49,839 nt of DNA from Chloroflexota bacterium. GTDB lineage: Bacteria; Chloroflexota; Dormibacteria; Dormibacterales; Dormibacteraceae. The notes beneath the pieces are model-generated. The model worked only from the letters and a program-made list of their open reading frames with translations, was not told the origin of the DNA and made no database searches. Shown here piece by piece: positions 35,928-45,386 of this stretch; the stretch's first letter is position 1; every line of letters begins with the position of its first letter. The translations under genes and the position numbers were made by a program. The stretch is from the NCBI GenBank assembly GCA_005889495.1, contig VBHA01000083.1, forward strand, positions 1 to 49,839, written 5' to 3'.

Positions 35928-37219
35928 GGTGCCACCTGCACGCCGACCTGTTCCGCCCTGTGCAGGGGCGCGACCCGGAGGTAGAGCACCCACACCGTGA
36001 AGGCGCTGATGACGAGCAGCCGCAGCCCGGATCCCAGGCAGAACGCCGTCGCGGCGCCCGAGAGCCCGGCGGTCGGGACGAGCACCACGCCTGCCGTCAC
36101 AGTGGCGACCATGCCGACACCGGTCGCCACCATGTCGACGGTGGGCCGGCCGAGGCCGATCCAGAGGCCGAACGGGACCATGTAGAGACCGTGGAGGGCC
36201 ATGCCCAGGCCCAGGAGCGCAAGCGGGCCCGCGGCATCCGGATAGCGGCTGCCGAACGTGAATCCGATCAGCGCCTGTCCGAAGATCAAGAGCCCGACGG
36301 CTCCTGGCGCGGTCACGAGCGCTGCGAGCCCCACCACGCGCGGCAGGTATCGCTTCACCTCGGCCTCGGGCAGTCGGGCCACCCGCGGGACCAGCACGGT
36401 CCCGATGGCGGCCGGCGCCAGCCACACCGCGTTGGCCAGCGTCTTGGCTGCTCCATAGTTGCCGGTGGCCGTGGCGTGCAGCACGTGCTGGACGAGTATG
36501 AGGTCGGCGCTGATCCAGACGGCGAAGAAGACGGACTGGATCAGCAGCGGCCGGATGAAGCGAAGGACCTCGAGCATGCGGCGCCGGGCGAGGACCGCCC
36601 AGGGAAAGCGCAGGTGCACCGGAGCCAGGCCCTGCAGCAGCAGGCATGCGGCCACGTCGGAGAGGCCGTAGATGATCACGAACAGGGCGGCCGACCGCCA
36701 GCCCGCGGCCGACGCGCCGATGATCGCGACCAGCTGGAGGAGGTTGGCGAGGCCGAAGACGAGGGCCATCGAGGTGAACCTGTCCAGCCCGCGCTGGACC
36801 TCCTTGTAGCTCTCGAAGACGCTGACGCCGACCAGGTTGGCGGCGATGCCGGCGAGCATCCAGCCCCCGAGCCCGAGGAGCGCCGCCGCCGGCAGGGCGA
36901 CGACCAGGCTCGCGGCCAGCAGCACCCCGACCACCGAGAGCCAGTTGGCGAAATAGTCCTCCTGCAGGGTGAGGTCGTCGTGGTGGCGAGCCAGGTAGCG
37001 CGACAGGCCGCAGGGCGCGGCGGAGATCAGGACGGACGCGATCGCGGCGATCGCCAGCGCGTAGGTCATCCGGCCGAAATCGGCGGGCGCGAGCAGCCGG
37101 GCGGCCGCGACGGCGAAAAGGAAGCCCAGGAGCCGAGCCGCCGAGAGGCCCATCAGCAGGACCACCGACCTGCGCATCAGATCGATGTCGGGCAGGGCGT
37201 GGCGCAGGCGGCTAGCCAC
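35924..37219 (-). CDS. Wzx-like polysaccharide flippase (MATE/MOP superfamily)
   Basis: 12+ hydrophobic helices; SAARLLGFLFAVAAARLLAPADFGRMTYALAIAAIASVL. GTG start overlaps the upstream gene stop. Confidence 0.88.
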   Translation of the reverse strand: MASRLRHALPDIDLMRRSVVLLMGLSAARLLGFLFAVAAARLLAPADFGRMTYALAIAAIASVLISAAPCGLSRYLARHHDDLTLQEDYFANWLSVVGVLLAASLVVALPAAALLGLGGWMLAGIAANLVGVSVFESYKEVQRGLDRFTSMALVFGLANLLQLVAIIGASAAGWRSAALFVIIYGLSDVAACLLLQGLAPVHLRFPWAVLARRRMLEVLRFIRPLLIQSVFFAVWISADLILVQHVLHATATGNYGAAKTLANAVWLAPAAIGTVLVPRVARLPEAEVKRYLPRVVGLAALVTAPGAVGLLIFGQALIGFTFGSRYPDAAGPLALLGLGMALHGLYMVPFGLWIGLGRPTVDMVATGVGMVATVTAGVVLVPTAGLSGAATAFCLGSGLRLLVISAFTVWVLYLRVAPLHRAEQVGVQVAP

Positions 37220-38582
37220 CGGCCGGCTCCGGGCGCCCGGGCCAGTCAGGCGCAAGTCCGCCGCGGAGGACGACGACGTGGCTTCGTGCGAGCTCAGGCG
37301 TCCGCAGCGACGCGAGCAGTCCGACCTGCATCCAGAACAGCTGCGACACGGCGGCGAAGGTCAGGTACTCCGAGGTCGCGCCCATGAGGGCCATGGCGAT
37401 GACCGTGGCCAGGGCGACCGCGCCCATCGCACGAGCAGCGTGCGAGGGGCTGAAGCGTTCGCGCCACCCGACGACGCCGATGACCGCGAACACCCCGAGG
37501 AGCAGCCCGACCCCGAGCAGGCCGGCCCGGAAGACGGCGTAGAGGTACTCGTTGTCGACGAACGTGTCGATCGCCTCGGGGACCATGCTCGGGATGGTCG
37601 TGCCGCTGCCGAACCACAGGTTGTCGGCGGCGGCCGGGATGAAGAACTCCTGCCAGTACCGGATGCGCCACTCGAGCGTCGCCGGCACCGCCACGCCCGA
37701 GCCGCCACCCACGAGCAGCTGCTGCTGGTCGACCCGTTCGTTCAGGAACGGCCACAGAAGCAGGGCGGATACCGCCAGGGTGCCCAGCACCATCCACACG
37801 TGCGGCGGTATGCGGCGGCTGTAGACCAGGATCAGGACCACCACGGCGGGCAGGGCGACCAGCGGCGCCCACGTCTCGCTGGCGAGCAGGGAGGCGATGT
37901 TGACGAGCATGACCAGGCTGAGCCAGACGCCGTTGAAGCCGGGAACACGAGCGGCGGCGAGCGCGAGCGCGAGCGTGCAGCTCATCAGCCCGAACGCCCC
38001 GACCGCGCTGAAGTGGCCGAGCAGGGAGGTCGGGCGATAGACGGGGTCCCAGCTGGGCAGCACCGGGGTGTCGTAATACACCGCGACGGCGGTACGCACG
38101 TTCGGCTCCACGAGCTCGGCGACGGCCACGACGCCGACCACGATGCTGGCCAGCATCATCAGGTTGAGCGTGATCCGAGTTGCGCGGGGCGACAGCTGAG
38201 ACCGCGAAAAGACCAGGTACACAGCCAGGTACTGGACCGGCGCCATGATGGTGCGCCAGGTGTCCAGGTCGGCCTGGATCCGGGTCAACAGCAGGACGAG
38301 GGTCGGGATCAGGACAGAGCCGATGGAAAAGCCGAACACGGCCAGGTCCAGGCCGCTGAAGTAAAGCGGGCGAGGCCGCCACAGCCGGTTGAGAAGGACG
38401 CCGGCGAGGACGGACATCACGAGGGCCTCGCTCGGGCGCAGCAGGGGCAGGAGCGTATCCCGCCCCAGTCCGGCGGTGAGCGGAACCGCGAGCGCGATCA
38501 GGGCGCAGCCGGCGCCGGGCCGCCAGGCGGTGAGGCCGACGATGCCAAGAAAGATCCCCGCCGCGAGAAGGATCGCGGCCAT
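37212..38582 (-). CDS. O-antigen ligase/Wzy-like polymerase
   Basis: Multi-TM protein with the usual WaaL/Wzy layout (large loop SGVAVPATLEWRIRYWQEFFIPAAADNLWFGSGT between helices), placed between Wzx and Wzz genes. Confidence 0.83.
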   Translation of the reverse strand: MAAILLAAGIFLGIVGLTAWRPGAGCALIALAVPLTAGLGRDTLLPLLRPSEALVMSVLAGVLLNRLWRPRPLYFSGLDLAVFGFSIGSVLIPTLVLLLTRIQADLDTWRTIMAPVQYLAVYLVFSRSQLSPRATRITLNLMMLASIVVGVVAVAELVEPNVRTAVAVYYDTPVLPSWDPVYRPTSLLGHFSAVGAFGLMSCTLALALAAARVPGFNGVWLSLVMLVNIASLLASETWAPLVALPAVVVLILVYSRRIPPHVWMVLGTLAVSALLLWPFLNERVDQQQLLVGGGSGVAVPATLEWRIRYWQEFFIPAAADNLWFGSGTTIPSMVPEAIDTFVDNEYLYAVFRAGLLGVGLLLGVFAVIGVVGWRERFSPSHAARAMGAVALATVIAMALMGATSEYLTFAAVSQLFWMQVGLLASLRTPELARSHVVVLRGGLAPDWPGRPEPAGG

Positions 38583-38591
38583 CAGCCAGGT

Positions 38592-39968
38592 CTAGTGCCC
38601 GTTGCGGCGGTGCCGGAGCGGGTTGCCGCGGTGGCCGTTGCGGCCCGCGCCTCGCGGCAGGAGCACGGCGGCGACCACCTCGGCTCCCGCCTGGCGCAGG
38701 AGCTCCGCCGTGCGCCGAGCCTCGCGAAACCGGGTGTCGCCGGTGGTCGCGACCACGATCGCCGGCCCCCCCGCACCCGCGAGCCGGACCACGCGCGCAC
38801 TGGACTCGGGTGACAGGGCCGCCACCACGGTGAGGTCTGAGGCCGGAGCCGCGCCCCCGTCCATCGTGGACGTCGGGATCACGGCGGCCGTCTGCCCGGC
38901 ATCCGTGGCGGCTGCGGCGAGCTCCCAGGCCACCGAGTCGGCCGAATCGCGCGCGGAGGCGCCGGTGACGAGGATCGTCTGCATCGAGCCCTGCTGGGCC
39001 AGGAGGTTGGCGTGGGCGAGCGCGTATGGCACCGCTCCCGCGGACCGTTTGCGAGCCTTCGGTACGCGGACCACGAGGTCGGTGCCGACGGCCCGCCCCA
39101 GCTGCTCGGGCTCCAGCAGGCGGTCGTCGAAGTACTCGACCAGGAGCGCGACCAGGATCCCGAGGACCAGCCCCGCCAGCACCCCGGCCGCAAGGTAGCG
39201 GAGCGGGTCGGGGTCGGAGGGCTTCGCCGGCGGGTCAGCCGTCTGGATCACGGACAGGTTGCCGGACAGCCTGAACTGCTCGACCGCCAGGTCCTGGCGC
39301 CGGCCGTAGTCGACCGAGTACTCCCCCTGCAGCTGGTTGAGGTAGGCCAGCTGCGCCGCGGCCTGCGGCGAGTTGGGCGGCGCTTTGTCCAGCGCCTGCT
39401 GGGCCGTGGTGATGGCCGCGTCAAGGCGTTTCAGCTCGGAGTCCAGATAGTCCCGGGTCGGCTTCAGCAGCTGGTCGATCTGCTGCGCGTCCTGCGCGAC
39501 CAGCGCTTTGGCGACCGCGTTGGCGATGGCCGCGGCGGCCTCCGGCGTGCGGGCGTCGGCGGTGACCCCGATCAGGCTTGTCCCTCGCACGGTGCCGGCG
39601 TGGACCTGGTCGGCGAGCGTATCCGCGCTGCAGGGTGCCCCGGTGGCCGACACGTCGGGATTCCCGCACGCGGCCGCCAGGACCGCGCGACTGGTGGCCA
39701 TCTCGATGTAGTGGTGGCTGAGCAGCTCACCCGCCTGCAGCGCCAGGTCGAAGCCCTGGGAAGAGTTGTGACGCTCGTCGACATACAGGAGCGCGGTCGC
39801 CTCGTATGTCTTCGGCCGGACGAGGGCCAGGGTGGCCGCCACCCCGACGCAGGCCAGCAAGATGACGGCGAGCAGCGCCCGGCGATGCCGCAGGGCGCTG
39901 CCGACCGTCTTGAGGTCGGGGGGCCTGCGCTGGTTCAACCGCTGTTCGCCGGGCGCCTGCGGAAGCAT
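38592..39968 (-). CDS. Wzz/chain-length determinant protein with degenerate BY-kinase-like C-terminus
   Basis: RRALLAVILLACVGVAATLALVRPKTYEATALLYV, coiled-coil region, PAKPSDPDPLRYLAAGVLAGLVLGILVALLVEYFDDRL. Confidence 0.88.
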   Translation of the reverse strand: MLPQAPGEQRLNQRRPPDLKTVGSALRHRRALLAVILLACVGVAATLALVRPKTYEATALLYVDERHNSSQGFDLALQAGELLSHHYIEMATSRAVLAAACGNPDVSATGAPCSADTLADQVHAGTVRGTSLIGVTADARTPEAAAAIANAVAKALVAQDAQQIDQLLKPTRDYLDSELKRLDAAITTAQQALDKAPPNSPQAAAQLAYLNQLQGEYSVDYGRRQDLAVEQFRLSGNLSVIQTADPPAKPSDPDPLRYLAAGVLAGLVLGILVALLVEYFDDRLLEPEQLGRAVGTDLVVRVPKARKRSAGAVPYALAHANLLAQQGSMQTILVTGASARDSADSVAWELAAAATDAGQTAAVIPTSTMDGGAAPASDLTVVAALSPESSARVVRLAGAGGPAIVVATTGDTRFREARRTAELLRQAGAEVVAAVLLPRGAGRNGHRGNPLRHRRNGH

Positions 39969-40110
39969 GCACCCATCCTGTTTCGAGCCTAGCCGCGGGC
40001 CCCTCCCGGGTAAATGGGCGGGAGTCCCACCGGCAGGAGCAACGCCCATGCGCAGGGTTTGGGCCTCGGCCGCGTTATGCGCGGTTGATTCCCGGAGCGC
40101 TGGAGGTGCG

Positions 40111-41484
40111 GTGAACCGCGTCCGCCTTCGTCATGCATCCGCGTGCGTCATCGCAGGCCTGGTCCTTGCGCCCTGGGCGGTTGCTGCCCTGACGTCGAAC
40201 AACTCCGCGCAAGCCGCCGCCGCGCCGTGCACGACCCAGTGGGGCATGTACCTGACCAACGCCCCGCTTGATCCCGCGATGACTGCGATTCGGACGATGG
40301 ACAACAGCGTCAATCGCCACAGCGGGATCGTCCACTGGTACACGCAGTGGGGCGCCTCCTGGGGCACGTGGGCGTACGTGCATCCGCTGTTCGATAACAT
40401 CCGCAAGTACAACTCGGTCTACGGCGCCGGCGCGACCCCCCTGCTCACCTGGGAGGCATGGGGGCCCACCCCGTACACGGTGGCGCACAACAGCTTCCCG
40501 CTCAAGAGCATCGCGGCCGGAAGCTTCGACGCCTACATCGACTCCTGGGCGAACGGCCTGAAGGCTTACGGCTACCCGGTGATGCTCGACGTGCTCCACG
40601 AGATGGACGGCAACTGGTACCCCTGGGGCTATGGGGTGAACGGGAACACGCAGGCCGACTACATCGCCGCGTTCCGCCACATCCACGACCGCTTCACGCG
40701 CGTCGGCGCCACGAACGTCAAGTGGGTCTGGAATCCGGACGCGTGGAACCCGGCGCATGTCGACCAGCGGACCTTCTATCCGGGTGACGCTTACGTCGAC
40801 TGGATGGCGATCGACGTCTACAACTGGGGCCACAACTCAGGGACGTGGGAGTCGCTGGCACAGCTCCTGGCCGACATGCAGATCTACAACCACCTGGCCG
40901 CGATGTCCTCGAAGCCGATGATGTTCGCCGAGTGGGGCAGCGCCGAACCGGTGGCCGGCGACCCCGCCGGCGTGACCAAGGGACAGTGGATCATCGACTC
41001 GGCCAGGGCGCTCGCCACGACGTTCACGCGCATCAAGGCCGCCATCTGGTTCAGCGAGAATGGCGGCGTCTTCGCCCTCGACTCGTCCGCCAACTCGATC
41101 GCGGGCGCGCGGACCGCTTTCGGAGGCTGCGGTGCCCCCGCACCACCCCCGAGCCCGAAACCAACTCCCAAGCCGAGCCCCGTCACCAGCCCGGCGCAGA
41201 GTCCCAGGCCGGCGGCCAGCCCCACCTCGTCGTCCAGCCACGCCTCACCCAGCCCGGCGGCCGCCGCCGGTGGCAAGCAGTCACCAAGCCCCAAGCAATC
41301 GCCGAAAGCGCCTGGCTCTTCAGCCTCGGCATCAGCGTCGCCGCAGCCGGCGAAGTTGACCGCGGCCACCACCAACGAGCCGGGCATCACCGTCCTCAAG
41401 GTGGGCGCGGTACTGATCGCGATCGGCTGGGTCGGCTGGTGGTTCCTGCGGTTTGCCGCCGGGCTGAGGCGCCGTAAGCGCTAG
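40111..41484 (+). CDS. Secreted GH26-like glycoside hydrolase with Pro/Ser-rich linker and C-terminal TM anchor
   Basis: Signal peptide; VMLDVLHEMDGNWYPWGYGVNGN, VKWVWNPDAWN, YPGDAYVDWMAIDVYN, KPMMFAEWGSAEP; linker PPPSPKPTPKPSPVTSPAQSPRP...; tail ITVLKVGAVLIAIGWVGWWFLRFAAGLRRRKR. Confidence 0.85.
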   Translation: MNRVRLRHASACVIAGLVLAPWAVAALTSNNSAQAAAAPCTTQWGMYLTNAPLDPAMTAIRTMDNSVNRHSGIVHWYTQWGASWGTWAYVHPLFDNIRKYNSVYGAGATPLLTWEAWGPTPYTVAHNSFPLKSIAAGSFDAYIDSWANGLKAYGYPVMLDVLHEMDGNWYPWGYGVNGNTQADYIAAFRHIHDRFTRVGATNVKWVWNPDAWNPAHVDQRTFYPGDAYVDWMAIDVYNWGHNSGTWESLAQLLADMQIYNHLAAMSSKPMMFAEWGSAEPVAGDPAGVTKGQWIIDSARALATTFTRIKAAIWFSENGGVFALDSSANSIAGARTAFGGCGAPAPPPSPKPTPKPSPVTSPAQSPRPAASPTSSSSHASPSPAAAAGGKQSPSPKQSPKAPGSSASASASPQPAKLTAATTNEPGITVLKVGAVLIAIGWVGWWFLRFAAGLRRRKR

Positions 41485-41497
41485 CTGTAGCTCGTCC

Positions 41498-42478
41498 TTA
41501 TCTATGTGGCGGGCCGGCCGCCAGCAGCGCCTTCAGCTGGGCCGGGCTGATATTGCCCCCGCTGCAGATCAACGCGACCCTGTGACCCTGGAGCCGGTCG
41601 CGAAGCTTCAACGCGGCGGCCAGCGCTGCCGCGCCCGCCGCCTCGACCAGCGTGCGGGTCTTCTCGATCATCAGCGCCGTCGCGGTGTCGATCTCGTCGT
41701 CCGACACGAGGACGAAGTCGTCGAGCAGCCGGCGCAGGATCCGCTGCGGCAGCTCGAAGGGAGCGGCCGTCGAAAGACCCTCGGCTCGGGTTCGGTTGGG
41801 CGCTTCGCGCGGCTCGTGGTGTTTCCAGCTGAGGTAGGCGGACGGCGCCTCCTCTGACTGGACGCCGATGACCTGGATCTCGGGATTCAGGGCTTTGGCC
41901 GAGATGCACGCGCCCGCCGCACCCGATCCGCCGCCGATGGGCACGATCACGGTGTCGATGTGCGGCTGCTCCTGCAGGACTTCGAGGGTGTGCGTGCCGA
42001 CGCCCGCGATGAGCAGCGGCTCGTCGCCCGAGTGGATGTAGCGGTAGCCGTGCTCCCGCGCCAGTCGCTCCGCGTTCCGGCGCGAGTCGTCGTAGCGCTC
42101 GCCCTCCAGGACCACTTCAGCACCGAGGTCCTGCATCGCCTCCACCTTCACCGGGTTGGCCGCCGCCGGAGCGCAGATGATCGCGCTGACACCGAACAGG
42201 CGGGCGGCGTGGGCGACTGATTGGCCGTGGTTGCCGGTCGACGCCGATATCACCCCGCGGCGCCGCTCGTCGTCGGTCAGGCGGCTCACCAGGTTGATGC
42301 CGCCGCGGACCTTGAAGGCGCCGGTCGGGTTGTGGTTCTCATGCTTGACGTACACCTCGGCCCCGACCAGGCGGTCGATCGCCGGGTACCGGCGGAGCGG
42401 GGTCGGCGACAGGTAGGGACGGATCTGCTTCGCGGCGTCGAGCACGTCGGTGAAGGTCGGTTCCGCGGGCGGCGCCAT
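41498..42478 (-). CDS. Threonine/serine dehydratase-like PLP enzyme
   Basis: VYVKHENHNPTGAFKVRGG PLP-Lys motif, SASTGNHGQSVAHAARLFG, VIVPIGGGSGAAGACISAKAL. Confidence 0.92.
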   Translation of the reverse strand: MAPPAEPTFTDVLDAAKQIRPYLSPTPLRRYPAIDRLVGAEVYVKHENHNPTGAFKVRGGINLVSRLTDDERRRGVISASTGNHGQSVAHAARLFGVSAIICAPAAANPVKVEAMQDLGAEVVLEGERYDDSRRNAERLAREHGYRYIHSGDEPLLIAGVGTHTLEVLQEQPHIDTVIVPIGGGSGAAGACISAKALNPEIQVIGVQSEEAPSAYLSWKHHEPREAPNRTRAEGLSTAAPFELPQRILRRLLDDFVLVSDDEIDTATALMIEKTRTLVEAAGAAALAAALKLRDRLQGHRVALICSGGNISPAQLKALLAAGPPHR

Positions 42479-42542
42479 CGGGGGACAGGGTAGTGGCTTA
42501 ACTCGGCTCGGATTTGGTTCCTTTCGCTCAACATATCGAGCC

Positions 42543-43472
42543 GTGCTCAAGACCGCCGCGTGGATGACCCTCGTAGCCGCCGTCGTCCTCGTCATTGCGG
42601 GATGCGGCTACGACACGAGCGCGACGTTCAACGCCGACGGTTCGGTGACGGTTGGGCTCAAGTTCCTGTTTCCGAAGTCGGTGATGCAGGGAACCAGCGG
42701 AACGTCGGTCTCCGGCTTGAGCGCGTCGGACATCGCCAACGCGAACGCGACGCTGCAGAAGAAGTACCCGGGGGGCAAGGTCACCGTCGTCACAGAGGGC
42801 GACGAGACGGGTGCCCTGATCACGGTTCCCTTCAAAACCGAGAAGGACGCGTTCGCGTTCATGACCCAGCCGTCGACGCTCAACCCGTCGAAGGCCACGT
42901 CCGGGAGCGGCGTGGGCCTCAACCTGTCGAACACAGGAGGCCTTTTCACGTCCGCCAAGCACACCACGTCAGGGTCGAACGACACGTACACCTTCAAGAC
43001 CGCGGCGCAGCCGCAGGCGTCGCCGTCGCCAGGGACGCAGCAGGTCATCACCGACGATGAGGTCGCGTCGATCTTTTCCATCACCTTCGCGCTGACGGTG
43101 CCCCACGTGATCACGTCAGCACCCGGCGCGCTGTTCACGCTCGACCGCAAGACAGCGATCTGGAAGCTGCACTGGACGAGGTCCGAGACCCTGACCGCGA
43201 CCACCGGCTCCGACGCCGGTCTCGTCGCCAACGTGACGCCGCTTCAGGACTCGCGCCTGCTGGTCGCCGTCGGCTTCTTCGCCATCGCGGCCGGGTTCCT
43301 GCTGGGCATGTTCCTGACCTGGCGCGGCCTCCTGGCTCGCCGGCAGCCCGCGGCGGCCATGGCTTCACAACCCGCGCCGTTCGCCCAGCCGCCGGGGCCA
43401 CCGCCGGGGACGGAAACACCCGCGGCCTGGCCCGGCCCTCCGCCGGAAGCGCCCCCGCCGACCGAGGTCTAA
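42543..43472 (+). CDS. LppM-like lipoprotein with C-terminal TM
   Basis: Lipobox LVIAGCG, then YDTSATFNADGSVTVGLKFLFPKS...; C-terminal TM LLVAVGFFAIAAGFLLGMFLTW and a Pro-rich tail. Confidence 0.7.
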   Translation: MLKTAAWMTLVAAVVLVIAGCGYDTSATFNADGSVTVGLKFLFPKSVMQGTSGTSVSGLSASDIANANATLQKKYPGGKVTVVTEGDETGALITVPFKTEKDAFAFMTQPSTLNPSKATSGSGVGLNLSNTGGLFTSAKHTTSGSNDTYTFKTAAQPQASPSPGTQQVITDDEVASIFSITFALTVPHVITSAPGALFTLDRKTAIWKLHWTRSETLTATTGSDAGLVANVTPLQDSRLLVAVGFFAIAAGFLLGMFLTWRGLLARRQPAAAMASQPAPFAQPPGPPPGTETPAAWPGPPPEAPPPTEV

Positions 43473-43524
43473 CACCGGGCCGTTCTCGATCAACTCGAGC
43501 GATTTCCTCCTTATAGATACATTT

Positions 43525-44520
43525 ATGGAAATGCCCGCTCGCGACCTGAAGGTCGGCGTCTTCCTGCCCCAGGGTTGGCGCATGGACCTTGCGGACATTC
43601 GCGACCCGGTCGAGAAGTTCGAGACCATGAGCCGCTGCGCCCGTGAGGCGGAAGAGGCCGGCTTCGACGCGGTGTTTGCCTACGACCACTTCCACACCGT
43701 CCCCGAACCCATGCTCGAGTCTGTCTTCGAGTGCTGGACGTCGATGGCCGCCCTCGCCCGCGACACGAAAACCATCCGGCTCGGCCAGATGGTGACGTGC
43801 AACAGCTACCGGCCGCCCTCGCTCCTGGCCAAGATGGCGAGCTGCATCGACGTGATGAGCCACGGCCGCCTCATCCTCGGCATCGGCGCGGGCTGGTACC
43901 AGCACGAGTACGAGGCCTATGGCTATGAGTACCCGGACACCCCGGAGCGGCTGCGGATGCTGCGCGAGTCTCTCCAGGTGATCAAGGCGATGTGGACCGA
44001 GGATCACGCTGGCTTCGAGGGTCGCCACTACCAGGTCCGCGGCGCGATCAACGAGCCGAAGCCGGTGCAGAAGCCGTATCCGCCGATCTGGATTGGGGGA
44101 GCGGGGGAGAAGGTCACACTGAAGCTCGTCGCCCAGTACGGCGATGCGTGCAACTTCAACGCCGACGTCGAAACCGTCCGCCACAAGCTCGAGGTGCTGC
44201 GAGAGCACTGCGGCACCGTGGGACGGGACTACGACTCGGTATTGAAGACCGTCGAGTTCTACACGATTCTCGGCGACCGCTCCGAGATCGACCGGGTGGT
44301 CAGGGACACCGCCCGGCGCACCGCCAAGGACGATGACTTCGTCCGCGCCTGGCACCCGCTGCACGGGGACGCCGAGCGGATCGCCGAGATCATCCACGAG
44401 TACGCCGAGATCGGGATCGAGTACTTCATCGTCAACCTCCCGAACGCGGCCGAGGGCGGCGTCATCACACGATTCGCCGAGGAGGTCTTCCCGAGACTGG
44501 GATTGCGGATCGCCTCGTAG
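43525..44520 (+). CDS. LLM-class F420/flavin-dependent oxidoreductase
   Basis: LKVGVFLPQGWRMD, AREAEEAGFDAVFAYDHFHTV, CIDVMSHGRLILGIGAGWYQHEYEAYGY. Confidence 0.93.
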   Translation: MEMPARDLKVGVFLPQGWRMDLADIRDPVEKFETMSRCAREAEEAGFDAVFAYDHFHTVPEPMLESVFECWTSMAALARDTKTIRLGQMVTCNSYRPPSLLAKMASCIDVMSHGRLILGIGAGWYQHEYEAYGYEYPDTPERLRMLRESLQVIKAMWTEDHAGFEGRHYQVRGAINEPKPVQKPYPPIWIGGAGEKVTLKLVAQYGDACNFNADVETVRHKLEVLREHCGTVGRDYDSVLKTVEFYTILGDRSEIDRVVRDTARRTAKDDDFVRAWHPLHGDAERIAEIIHEYAEIGIEYFIVNLPNAAEGGVITRFAEEVFPRLGLRIAS

Positions 44521-44540
44521 GCGCCCACAATCCTGCCAGC

Positions 44541-45386
44541 GTGATCGCCCTGCTCCGCCGGCGCCCCCTGGTCGCCTACTTCGCGCTCGCGTTCGCGTGG
44601 ACCTGGGCGTTCGTGATCCTCTTCCTGATCCTGTTCCCGCTACCGGACATCATCGTGCGCACGACGCCCGGCGACCTGGGACCACTGATCGCCGCGCTCG
44701 TGATGTCAGCCGTGGTCGCCGGACGCGGTGGCGTCAGGCAGCTCCTGAAGCGCATGGTCCAGTGGCGCGTGGGTGTGGTCTGGTACGCGTTCGCGCTCCT
44801 GGGCGTGCCGCTCGTCTACATCGCCAGCATCGCGCTCGTGCCCGGCGCCCTGGGCTCGTTCCGAGCGCCCGGCCTCGGCACGGTGCTCGTGTACCCGGTC
44901 CTCTACCTCACGCTCGGAATCATCGGCGGCCCGCTGACCGAGGAGCCCGGCTGGCGCGGCTTTGCGCTGCCGAGGCTGCAGACGCGCTGGGGCCCGCTCG
45001 CCGGCACCGCCCTGCTCGGCCTTCTATGGGCGGCCTGGCATCTCCCCAACTACTTTCGGCCCGACTGGTCGGCGGTCAACGGCGGCCTCAGCTTCAGCGG
45101 CATCGTCGTTTTCACGGTCGCGGCTGTGAGCTTTTCCGTCGTCATGACCTGGGCGTTCAACCACACCAGGGCGAGCATCCTGATCGCGATCCTGATCCAC
45201 TCGAGCATCAACTTCTCCCAGGGTCTGACCGGCGACCTGTTTCCGGCGGCCAAGAACAACGAGGTGGCGCCTGTGATCGGATTCGCGATCCTCGCCGCGA
45301 TCATCGTGGTCGCGACGCGCGGCCGGCTCGGCTACGGGGGGCCTGAGCCGGCGCCCGCGGCCGTTCCCGCGTACTCCGCGCCATGA
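44541..45386 (+). CDS. CPBP-family intramembrane metalloprotease
   Basis: Motifs EEPGWRGFALPRLQ, LLGLLWAAWHLPNYF, ILIAILIHSSINFSQG within a multi-TM protein. Confidence 0.92.
   Translation: MIALLRRRPLVAYFALAFAWTWAFVILFLILFPLPDIIVRTTPGDLGPLIAALVMSAVVAGRGGVRQLLKRMVQWRVGVVWYAFALLGVPLVYIASIALVPGALGSFRAPGLGTVLVYPVLYLTLGIIGGPLTEEPGWRGFALPRLQTRWGPLAGTALLGLLWAAWHLPNYFRPDWSAVNGGLSFSGIVVFTVAAVSFSVVMTWAFNHTRASILIAILIHSSINFSQGLTGDLFPAAKNNEVAPVIGFAILAAIIVVATRGRLGYGGPEPAPAAVPAYSAP

Noticed and set aside
35813-37387. 524-aa plus-strand ORF opposite the Wzx gene, and 542-aa ORF 37185-38813 opposite Wzy
   Set aside because: Low-complexity, highly charged antisense frames; the minus strand encodes convincing multi-TM proteins.
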